A stretch of 6,138 nucleotides of DNA from Flavobacteriales bacterium. Lineage in GTDB: Bacteria > Bacteroidota > Bacteroidia > Flavobacteriales_D > Sanyastnellaceae. The position numbers and the translations under genes were made by a program. The stretch lies in contig CANHIV010000073.1 of assembly GCA_947460525.1 (NCBI GenBank), positions 1 to 6,138 on the forward strand, read 5' to 3'. Positions 1 through 5,563 of this stretch are shown here, piece by piece. The notes under the pieces are model-generated. The model was given only the letters and a program-made list of their open reading frames with translations. It had not been told where the DNA came from and searched no databases. Position 1 is the first letter of the stretch, and every line of letters starts with the position of its first letter.

Positions 1-910
1 AGTTCACCTGCTTAGCAAAAGAAGATTTTACCTGGCGGTGAATGTTGAAGGCATCAAATAAGTCTTCGACTTTGTGCTCTTTGACAATTTCCTCCAATTC
101 AGGAGCACTGTTGTGCAAGAAATTTTTGATCGTCTTGGCCAATTCAGGATTGTTGACATGAATGGCCGAAAAACGATCGCTTAAAATATCCCTTAAAACA
201 GCCGAAGTTTTATCCAATTCGCCCAAAATCTTTTGAGGTGCCTTGGCCTGTGGCAAGGTTTTCACCATCAATTCCCAACGGCTCACCAAATCAGTTAAGT
301 CTTGGTCCAATTCAGAAACCGTAGTGTTCACCGCCTGTGTCCTGATGATAACACCAAAATTGGCCGGTCTAATGTTTTGAATTAACTTTCTAAGTCGCGT
401 GCGCTCTTCCTCACTTTCGATGCGGCTAGATAACGAAACTTTATTAGAAAAAGGAACCAGTACCAGATAGCGACCTGCCATTGTGATTTCACAAGTGACA
501 CGAGGACCTTTATTGGAAATGGGCTCTTTGGCCACTTGGACCAAAATGGGATTGGATTGTCCAACCTGATCTTTGATGCTACCGTCCTTTGGAATCTCAG
601 CAAGCATTTTGACCGTGGACAAATGACCAGATTTAATGGTACCTGTCATTACACCACGAACGTATTGCAAAGTTGTGGTGAAATGTGGACCCAAATCAAG
701 ATAATGCAAAAAGGCATCACGTTCGTGACCCACCTCTACAAAAGCCGCATTCAAATGGGGCACAAGCTTTCTAACTTTCCCCAAATAAATATCGCCTACT
801 GCATAGTTCTGAGTAGCATCTCCGTGATGTAACTCCACCAGTTGCCGATCATGAAGCACAGCAAGGTGAACCCCTTTCGAAGTTTGATTAATGACTAATT
901 CTACGTTCAC
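1..910 (-). CDS. rng: Ribonuclease E/G family endoribonuclease, N-terminal part (3' end outside window)
   Basis: Endoribonuclease of the RNase E/G family, which cuts single-stranded AU-rich RNA in mRNA turnover and rRNA maturation in the cytoplasm. The first 303 codons are visible; the frame is still open at position 1. An S1-type RNA-binding region covers about residues 38-120, with YLGKVRKLVPHLNAAFVEVG and DAFLHYLDLGP as typical family blocks. KEPISNKGPR (128-137) and RIESEEER (163-170, in the region that senses the RNA 5' end in RNase E) are also clear family signatures. The DNase I-like catalytic half, with its metal-binding aspartates and zinc-link cysteines, lies mostly or wholly beyond the window, so activity cannot be judged here. 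The start is a GTG: it gives the family-like N terminus MNVELVINQT, and no in-frame ATG occurs between it and the upstream stop. A strong hairpin ends 13 nt before the start. It is the last visible gene of the HU-TPR-bS22-like cluster. The family is certain; the choice between rng and rne naming is conventional. Confidence 0.95.
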   Translation of the reverse strand, partial: MNVELVINQTSKGVHLAVLHDRQLVELHHGDATQNYAVGDIYLGKVRKLVPHLNAAFVEVGHERDAFLHYLDLGPHFTTTLQYVRGVMTGTIKSGHLSTVKMLAEIPKDGSIKDQVGQSNPILVQVAKEPISNKGPRVTCEITMAGRYLVLVPFSNKVSLSSRIESEEERTRLRKLIQNIRPANFGVIIRTQAVNTTVSELDQDLTDLVSRWELMVKTLPQAKAPQKILGELDKTSAVLRDILSDRFSAIHVNNPELAKTIKNFLHNSAPELEEIVKEHKVEDLFDAFNIHRQVKSSFAKQVN

Positions 911-923
911 AATAAAACAGGTT

Positions 924-956
924 AATACAGAGCAAGGAAATTCCTCGCCCTGTATT
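924..956 (-). promoter_or_regulatory. Stable leader hairpin just upstream of the RNase E/G gene
   Basis: Arms at 924-939 and 941-956 form a near-perfect inverted repeat. On the minus-strand RNA all 16 positions can pair, two of them as G-U wobbles (931/949 and 934/946). On the plus strand the same two positions would be A-C mismatches. A realistic fold is a 14-bp stem closing an AAUUU loop. It lies between the stop of the basic small protein (992) and the ribonuclease GTG (910), with 13 nt left before the start codon. The downstream sequence is only moderately U-rich, with no clean U-run. The hairpin could be a leader structure controlling translation or stability of the ribonuclease mRNA, a partial terminator or processing site of the upstream unit, or both. 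The structure is seen; its role is inferred. Confidence 0.7.
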
Positions 957-991
957 CCACAAATTCTATGTTAGCTAATGCCAACTAAAAA

Positions 992-1087
992 CTAGCGTAC
1001 TTTCTTTTTGTGACGATTCTTTCTCAAACGCTTTTTACGCTTGTGTGTCGCCATTTTATGACGTTTTCTTTTTTTACCGCAAGGCAT
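992..1087 (-). CDS. AURKAIP1/COX24-domain small basic protein (bS22/mS38-like ribosomal protein)
   Basis: A 31-residue protein starting MPCGKKRKRHKMATHKRKKR. It contains 18 Lys or Arg and 3 His, with almost no acidic or hydrophobic content. The GKKRKRHKxATHKRKKR core is the hallmark of the short AURKAIP1/COX24-domain proteins found across Bacteroidota. The family is related to mitochondrial small-subunit protein mS38 and to the short bS22 protein of mycobacterial ribosomes, so the likely role is a 30S subunit component bound to rRNA. That assignment rests on family knowledge; only the sequence pattern is seen here. Cys3 stands where homologues, as I recall them, often have Ser. The ATG lies 29 bp after the TPR gene stop, and the upstream leader is A-rich without a Shine-Dalgarno site. 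It is probably co-transcribed with the HU and TPR genes. It is easy to miss because of its size. Confidence 0.9.
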   Translation of the reverse strand: MPCGKKRKRHKMATHKRKKRLRKNRHKKKVR

Positions 1088-1116
1088 ATTCGTAAAATTT
1101 AAAGGTTCGTATTCTA

Positions 1117-1698
1117 TTAACTATTCTTCTTTATCAATTCTTTCACTTTCTCCACTATCGCCGTATCAGCAGTGTGTCGCAACAACTGCTGGTAATATTT
1201 CTTTGCTTTCAATTTGTTCCCCGTAAGCTCAGCAGCTTGACCTGAGAAAAACAAAGCGTAATTGTTGGTACTATCAATGTCCGCCGCTTGCTCAAACAAT
1301 CCCAGCGCAACATCCATCTGACCCATTTCTTTGTAAACCGCTCCCAAATCCATGTATGCTGAAAGATACTGAGGGTCCAATGAGATTACCTTTTCAAATC
1401 TTGGAATGGCCTTTTCAAACTGTCCAGATTGAACAGCAAAAACGCCTAACCAATACTGCGCTTCAACATTATTGGAATCTTTGGCGACAATTTCACGCAA
1501 CATCATAATGCCTTGCATGGGATTGCTGCCATTTACCAACTCAATTGCTTGCTGCAACTTGCTTTGATCAGCGGACATCGCATTGGCCGCAGGTTCTTCT
1601 TTAGAGGACCAAGGCTTTCTGGGAATCATTAAAAAAAGAACGATAAGAACCAAACCGATTCCAACAAATACAATCGGCTTCTTGTTCTTATTAATCAT
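1117..1698 (-). CDS. Membrane-anchored tetratricopeptide-repeat protein
   Basis: A 193-residue protein of unknown specific function. A short positive N terminus (MINKNKK) is followed by one hydrophobic helix at about residues 9-25, then a polar Ala/Glu/Ser linker. Three clear TPR units follow at about 78-111, 112-145 and 146-179, preceded by a weaker one at 44-76. Typical helix patterns such as AQYWLGVFAVQSGQFEKAIP and AYMDLGAVYKEMGQMDVAL are visible. No lipobox cysteine is present, so it should be a single-pass inner-membrane protein. The large TPR domain is probably periplasmic, although the basic N terminus on the cytoplasmic side is the only topology evidence. TPR domains bind partner proteins or peptides; no partner can be named from sequence. 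Its ATG overlaps the 3' end of the HU gene by 8 bp, which points to co-transcription and coupled translation. The TPR family call is firm; the role is open. Confidence 0.92.
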   Translation of the reverse strand: MINKNKKPIVFVGIGLVLIVLFLMIPRKPWSSKEEPAANAMSADQSKLQQAIELVNGSNPMQGIMMLREIVAKDSNNVEAQYWLGVFAVQSGQFEKAIPRFEKVISLDPQYLSAYMDLGAVYKEMGQMDVALGLFEQAADIDSTNNYALFFSGQAAELTGNKLKAKKYYQQLLRHTADTAIVEKVKELIKKNS

Positions 1699-1990
1699 TT
1701 TCTGCCACTTTAACTTTTTCTTTCACAGCATCAACAAATTCCTTTGCTGGCTTGAAAGAGGGAACATAATGCGCCGGAATGGTTACCGTCGTTTTTGCTA
1801 AAATGTTTCTACCCAACTTCTCCGCTCTTTTCTTCACTACGAAACTTCCAAAACCTCTCAAATATACATTCTCACCTTTCTCCATCGAATTCTTCAAAGT
1901 GGTCATAAACCCTTCTACAATCGCTAAAACATCATTCTTATCTATACCAGTTTTATTGGAAATCTCTGTCACAATATCAGCTTTCGTCAT
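1691..1990 (-). CDS. HU/IHF-family nucleoid DNA-binding protein
   Basis: A 99-residue histone-like protein of the bacterial HU/IHF family. These proteins act as dimers, bending DNA and organising the nucleoid. The N-terminal helical dimer region (residues 1-40, MTKADIVTEI...) is followed by the family signature GFGSF at 46-50. The DNA-binding beta-arm covers about 55-78, with GRN at 60-62 and the intercalating proline at 72 (IPAHYVPSFKPAKEF). The usual RNPxTG turn of the arm is replaced by RNILAKTT. I recall this kind of change in Bacteroidota IHF-beta-like members, so it is probably lineage-typical rather than damage. The C terminus carries a short basic and acidic tail past the usual end near residue 90. 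The ATG at 1990 is the natural family start. A perfect TAnnTTTG element lies about 43 nt upstream. It is the first gene of the leftward cluster. HU versus IHF subunit cannot be settled here. Confidence 0.96.
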   Translation of the reverse strand: MTKADIVTEISNKTGIDKNDVLAIVEGFMTTLKNSMEKGENVYLRGFGSFVVKKRAEKLGRNILAKTTVTIPAHYVPSFKPAKEFVDAVKEKVKVAEND

Positions 1991-2032
1991 CTTTGCTCTC
2001 TAAAAAGGTGAATATCAATTTTTTCGGGGTCG

Positions 2033-2040
2033 CAAATATA
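2033..2040 (-). promoter_or_regulatory. Bacteroidota-type -7 promoter element for the HU cluster
   Basis: Read on the minus strand this is TATATTTG, a full match to the TAnnTTTG -7 consensus of Bacteroidota primary-sigma promoters. It predicts a transcript starting near 2027 with a leader of roughly 37 nt before the HU ATG. No TTG/TTTG -33 box sits at the usual spacing: the nearest TTTG (2053-2056) is only 12 nt away. The promoter is therefore supported by the -7 element and its position alone. Confidence 0.5.
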
Positions 2041-2080
2041 CAACGTGTTGTGCAAAAAAAATCTCATTTTTGCGAAATCA

Positions 2081-3151
2081 ATGAAAAAACAGGAAATTCC
2101 ACCTTTTGTCCAATACGTAATTCCATGGTATTCAGCGCATGGGAGGGAACTACCGTGGCGGCAAACCCGCGATCCCTATGCCATTTGGCTCTCTGAAATC
2201 ATTCTACAACAAACCCGAGTTCAGCAAGGACTTGCCTATTATTACGCGTTTTTAGAGCGATTCCCGACCGTTGAAAAGCTGGCCAATGCAGAAGAAGACG
2301 ATGTTTTCCGGGTTTGGCAAGGCCTGGGGTATTATTCCCGAGCCAGAAATCTTCACAAAGCCGCCAAAACGCTCTTTCATGAATACAATGGCCAATTCCC
2401 TGAGGATTTTAACGGATGGTTAAACATCCCGGGAGTGGGACCCTACACTGCCGCCGCCGTATCATCGTTTGCCTTTGATTTTCCCAAGGCCGCGGTAGAT
2501 GGCAATGTGTTGCGCTGGGTCAGCAGATACTTGGGGTCTTTTGCACCCATAGACGCACCCAAAACAAGAAATGAAATCCAAGTCCTTTTAGACGAATGGA
2601 TTAAAACGTCCTCAGCTCACACTTTCAATCAGGCGAGTATGGAATTTGGCGCGATTATCTGTGCTCCCAAAAACCCAAAATGCGATATTTGTCCGTTGCA
2701 ATCCAGTTGTATCAGTTACCAAAATGATTGGATGAACGAAATTCCGGTCAAAGCAAAAAAAACCAAGGTGAAAGAGCAGGGTGTTTTTGCGCTATTCTTT
2801 CAAAATAAAAATACCGGATGGGCGGTAACAAAAAGAGAGAATGCTGGTATCTGGAAAGGATTGTACACCCTCCCGCTTATCATCAAAGACAATATTGATG
2901 AAGAGGCCGGATGGATAGCGCTCAGTGAAACATTTGCTCTACCTGTATCCAAAATCCAGATTTTAGAGGTCTGGAAGGCCACTCATCTTCTCACCCACCG
3001 CAAACTTCAAGTGCATATCTTTTCAATTTTGTTGGATGATATGGAATTAAATACGCATAAATTTGAAAAGTGGATAGATGCGAAAGAGGCAGAAAAACTT
3101 GGGTTTCCTAAGATTTTTGTCGACTTTTTACAGCATAAAGGACTTGTATAA
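2081..3151 (+). CDS. mutY: A/G-specific adenine DNA glycosylase MutY
   Basis: Base-excision repair enzyme that removes adenine mispaired with 8-oxoguanine, preventing G:C to T:A mutations. It is 356 residues from the ATG at 2081. The N-terminal catalytic domain has the general acid Glu39 in WLSEIILQQTRV, the helix-hairpin-helix IPGVGPYTAAAV (116-127) and the catalytic Asp140 in VDGNVLRWVSRYLG. The [4Fe-4S] loop has Cys194, Cys201, Cys204 and Cys210 in the expected C-x6-C-x2-C-x5-C spacing. The C-terminal half (from about 233) is the NUDIX-like 8-oxoG recognition domain. THLLTHRKL at 301-309 occupies the position of the FSH loop, with Thr in place of the usual Ser. An in-frame GTG at 2045 would add 12 residues (MLCKKNLIFAKS) that do not resemble the family N terminus, so the ATG is preferred. 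It is divergent from the HU gene across about 90 bp. All key residues are intact. Confidence 0.97.
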   Translation: MKKQEIPPFVQYVIPWYSAHGRELPWRQTRDPYAIWLSEIILQQTRVQQGLAYYYAFLERFPTVEKLANAEEDDVFRVWQGLGYYSRARNLHKAAKTLFHEYNGQFPEDFNGWLNIPGVGPYTAAAVSSFAFDFPKAAVDGNVLRWVSRYLGSFAPIDAPKTRNEIQVLLDEWIKTSSAHTFNQASMEFGAIICAPKNPKCDICPLQSSCISYQNDWMNEIPVKAKKTKVKEQGVFALFFQNKNTGWAVTKRENAGIWKGLYTLPLIIKDNIDEEAGWIALSETFALPVSKIQILEVWKATHLLTHRKLQVHIFSILLDDMELNTHKFEKWIDAKEAEKLGFPKIFVDFLQHKGLV

Positions 3152-3167
3152 GCACCTTATTAGAAAC

Positions 3168-3199
3168 TTGGAAAGTACTATGGGTACAAGATAGGTTTG
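3168..3199 (+). promoter_or_regulatory. Bacteroidota-type promoter for ssb-gldE-gldD
   Basis: A TTG at 3168-3170 and TAGGTTTG at 3192-3199 match the -33 (TTG) and -7 (TAnnTTTG) boxes of Bacteroidota promoters, with a 21-nt spacer inside the range described for Flavobacterium. Transcription would begin near 3205, giving a leader of about 20 nt that ends in an A-rich stretch (TAAAAATAAAAATT) directly before the ssb ATG. That is the usual Shine-Dalgarno-free initiation region of this phylum. It lies in the 73-bp gap after mutY, so ssb and the genes behind it can be expressed independently of mutY. Confidence 0.6.
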
Positions 3200-3224
3200 C
3201 CGCATAATCCTAAAAATAAAAATT

Positions 3225-3647
3225 ATGTCAGGAACAGTAAACAAAGTGATCTTAATCGGAAATATCGGAAAAGATCCAGAATTAAAAACCTTCGAAAATG
3301 GAGGTAAAATTTTAAATTTTTCTTTGGCCACTACTGAGTCATGGAAAGACCCAAAAACAGGTGAACGCGTTTCCCAAACCGATTGGCACAACATCGTTAT
3401 TCGAAAAAGTTCATTGGCTGAAATTGGTGATCAATATCTCAAGAAAGGGATGAAGATCTATGTCGAAGGGAAAATTCGCAACCGCAATTACCAAGTGAAC
3501 GGTGAAACCAAATACATCACTGAAATTCATGTGGATGAATTTACCATGTTGACGGCAAAAACGCCAGATGCTTCTTCACAACCCATGGCGCTGAATGAAC
3601 CCATTCCAACGACCACCCATGAGCAAAATGATGATCTTCCTTTTTAA
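3225..3647 (+). CDS. ssb: Single-stranded DNA-binding protein SSB
   Basis: A 140-residue SSB, which coats single-stranded DNA as a tetramer during replication, recombination and repair and recruits partner proteins. The OB fold spans about residues 4-110, with the family opening VNKVILIGNIGKDPEL (5-20). Stacking aromatics Trp40 (TTESW), Trp54 (TDWHN) and Tyr89 (RNRNY) sit where E. coli SSB has Trp40, Trp54 and Trp88. A short flexible linker (about 111-134), Gln/Pro/Thr-containing and compact, leads to the acidic protein-interaction tip DDLPF at the very C terminus. The length is short compared with E. coli SSB (178 residues) because of the linker. The ATG follows an A-rich leader and a good promoter. 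Only 3 bp separate its stop from the gldE start, so it is very probably co-transcribed with gldE and gldD. Confidence 0.97.
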   Translation: MSGTVNKVILIGNIGKDPELKTFENGGKILNFSLATTESWKDPKTGERVSQTDWHNIVIRKSSLAEIGDQYLKKGMKIYVEGKIRNRNYQVNGETKYITEIHVDEFTMLTAKTPDASSQPMALNEPIPTTTHEQNDDLPF

Positions 3648-3650
3648 AAT

Positions 3651-4973
3651 ATGAACGATAGTATCCTGCTCGTTTCAGGAATGATTCCATTACAAATCAA
3701 CATTACCCTCTACATTTTGGGGGTAATGTTGCTTTTATTGGCCAGTGCTGCGGTATCCAGCAGTGAAGTGGCCTTGTTCTCCTTTACTCCCGAGCAACGT
3801 AAAAAAATTGATGAAGCGGAGCACGGTGCTTTGAGCAAAATCAGAACGCTGACCTCTCACCCCAATAAAGAAACCGCCACGAGGCAAATACTCGCCACCA
3901 TTCTCATCGTGAACAATGCCGTAAACATCGCCATTGTCATTCTTTCCACTGCGCTCATGGAAACCTGGTTTCCGCCAGAGGACTACAGTCCTGTAACTGC
4001 GCTAATCATCCATGTGGTGCTGGTGACCTTCATCATTGTAATGTTTGGCGAAGTAATCCCTAAGATTTACGCTACTTCCAACAATCTTAAAGTTGCGAGT
4101 TGGATGGTGGGACCTTTAAACGGATTGCAAATTATCATCCAACCATTTGGTTGGCTTTTGATACAAGCAGGAAATGTATTAAATCGAAGAATAAAAAACA
4201 AAATTGAAACCATCAGCGTGGACGACTTGGGACATGCCCTTGCATTGACCCAAAATGAAATGCGATCAGTTGAAGAAAGGAGAATTCTTGAAGGCATCGT
4301 AACATTTGGAGAAAAAAATGTCAGTCAAATCATGACGCCAAGAACGGATTTGGCAATGCTATCCTGTGATCACAGTATGCTTGAAATCATAGAAGCCATC
4401 AAAGAAAAAGGTTATTCACGTTGGCCGGTTTTTGAAGGGCAAATTGATCAAATCAAAGGTATTCTTCATGTAAAAGATTTGATTCCTCATTTGAACGATG
4501 AGAACTTCGATTGGAAATCCATCATCAAAACGGGGAAGTTTGTGCCAGAAACCAAAAAAATCGACGACCTTTTGGTAGAGTTCAGACACGATAGAAAACA
4601 CATCGCACTTGTCGTGGACGAGTACGGCGGACTTTCAGGAGTGGTCTCTTTGGAAGATGTTATTGAAGAAATTGTTGGAGAAATTCATGATGAATTTGAT
4701 GTAGACGATTTGAAATACTCCATCATCGATGACAACACTTATTTGTTTGAAGGGAAGATTTCTTTGGTTGATTTCTACCGTGTTTTTCGGGTAGATGAAA
4801 CCATTTTTGATGCTGCCAAAGGAGACAGCTCCACATTGGCCGGATTTCTTATGGAAATATTGGGAAGAGTGCCGCACAAAGGCGAGAAACATACCTTTCA
4901 TGATTGCACCTTTACCGTAGAAGCAGGAAATCATCGAAAATTGGATAGAATTAAAGTACAAAAACAATTATGA
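3651..4973 (+). CDS. gldE: Gliding motility-associated membrane protein GldE (CNNM/CBS/CorC family)
   Basis: A 440-residue inner-membrane protein of the CNNM/CorC (HlyC) family, identified as GldE by its place directly before gldD. The DUF21/CNNM transmembrane domain covers about residues 18-180, with hydrophobic helices near 18-36, 79-101, 113-131 and 150-173 and the signature FGEVIPK at 132-138. Two cytosolic CBS motifs follow: the first begins around MTPRTDL (228-234), the second includes VVDEYGGLSGVVSLEDVIEE (321-340). A C-terminal CorC_HlyC domain spans about 355-437. In Flavobacterium johnsoniae, as I recall, extra GldE partly suppresses a gldB gliding mutant; family relatives transport or sense Mg2+ and other cations. 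Which activity GldE itself has is not settled by sequence. Its stop overlaps the gldD start as ATGA, suggesting translational coupling. The ATG is 3 bp after the ssb stop, with no Shine-Dalgarno site. Family is certain; the GldE name is strongly supported by context. Confidence 0.95.
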   Translation: MNDSILLVSGMIPLQINITLYILGVMLLLLASAAVSSSEVALFSFTPEQRKKIDEAEHGALSKIRTLTSHPNKETATRQILATILIVNNAVNIAIVILSTALMETWFPPEDYSPVTALIIHVVLVTFIIVMFGEVIPKIYATSNNLKVASWMVGPLNGLQIIIQPFGWLLIQAGNVLNRRIKNKIETISVDDLGHALALTQNEMRSVEERRILEGIVTFGEKNVSQIMTPRTDLAMLSCDHSMLEIIEAIKEKGYSRWPVFEGQIDQIKGILHVKDLIPHLNDENFDWKSIIKTGKFVPETKKIDDLLVEFRHDRKHIALVVDEYGGLSGVVSLEDVIEEIVGEIHDEFDVDDLKYSIIDDNTYLFEGKISLVDFYRVFRVDETIFDAAKGDSSTLAGFLMEILGRVPHKGEKHTFHDCTFTVEAGNHRKLDRIKVQKQL

Positions 4974-5563
4974 AAAAAATATTCATCTTTTCTATTGCTA
5001 TTCTAACATTGTTCGCGATTCTTTACTACTTCCTGTTAAAAGAACCTGAAGCATCCTACCCCAAACCCAAAGGCTATTTCAGAATCGATCTTCCTCAACA
5101 TGATTACCGCGAATTTGCGCCTGTGGCGCCTTTCAAAATTCCTGTTTCTGCATTTGCAAAAGTGGAAATTCTAGATCGCACTCAAAGAGCTGACTCCTGC
5201 CGATTCAATATTTATTATCCCAGATTGAATGCAAGGATCCATTGTACTTTTTTGTCTGTAAAAAACAATATCGATCAGTTGGTTGCGGATGCTTACACCT
5301 TTGCCTCTAAGCATGAAATGAAAGCCAGCGCAATCGAAAGAGAAATGATTGATTTTCCCGACAGAAATGTTTTTGGAATACAATATCGAATTGAAGGTGA
5401 AGCGGCTTCGCCTTTGCAATTGTTTTTGACCGATAGCACCACCAAATTCTTGCGCTGTGCGCTGTACTTCGAAACAGCACCTAACCCTGATTCTATCGCT
5501 CCAGTTTATCAATACATCGAGCGAGATTTGAAATATCTCACTGAGCACATTGTTTGGCGCTAA
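4970..5563 (+). CDS. gldD: Gliding motility protein GldD (no lipobox cysteine)
   Basis: A 197-residue GldD homologue. In Flavobacterium GldD is needed for gliding and associated T9SS functions, and the family is normally described as a lipoprotein. The diagnostic block YPKPKGYFRIDLP (30-42) directly follows the N-terminal segment. Other visible stretches are FNIYYPRLNARIHCTF (79-94), FGIQYRIEGEAASPLQLFLT (135-154) and FLRCALYFETAPNPDSIAPV (160-179). The N terminus has MKK, a hydrophobic helix at about 4-23, then LKEPEAS. No cysteine occurs before Cys77, so the expected lipid attachment site is absent and the protein is probably held by an uncleaved signal anchor, facing the periplasm. The ATG overlaps the gldE stop by 4 bp; no alternative start would restore a lipobox. 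The stop is immediately followed by the stop of the convergent gene, with no terminator visible between them. Confidence 0.93.
   Translation: MKKIFIFSIAILTLFAILYYFLLKEPEASYPKPKGYFRIDLPQHDYREFAPVAPFKIPVSAFAKVEILDRTQRADSCRFNIYYPRLNARIHCTFLSVKNNIDQLVADAYTFASKHEMKASAIEREMIDFPDRNVFGIQYRIEGEAASPLQLFLTDSTTKFLRCALYFETAPNPDSIAPVYQYIERDLKYLTEHIVWR

Noticed and set aside
382..832. Open frames within the ribonuclease gene (382-603 minus in another frame; 536-832 plus)
   Set aside because: They overlap well-conserved RNase E/G coding sequence and their translations show no family features.
957..990. Separate promoter for the ribonuclease gene (minus strand TAGAATTTG near 962-970)
   Set aside because: The spacing inside the box is one base too long (TA-N3-TTTG) and the nearest TTG upstream is only 13 nt away.
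2065..2072. CATTTTTG as a -7 element for mutY
   Set aside because: It misses the first T of TAnnTTTG, has no TTG at the proper upstream distance, and would leave a leader of only a few bases. Possible but too weak to list.
2045..2080. Extended MutY start at the in-frame GTG
   Set aside because: The added 12 residues do not resemble MutY N termini, they overlap the divergent promoter region, and the ATG at 2081 gives the expected family start.
4635..4967. 110-codon open frame antisense to gldE
   Set aside because: It is a shadow of the gldE CBS and CorC domains and has no supporting motif or start context.
5171..5548. 125-codon open frame antisense to gldD
   Set aside because: It lies wholly inside gldD, shows no recognisable domain, and gldD has clear family blocks over the same bases.
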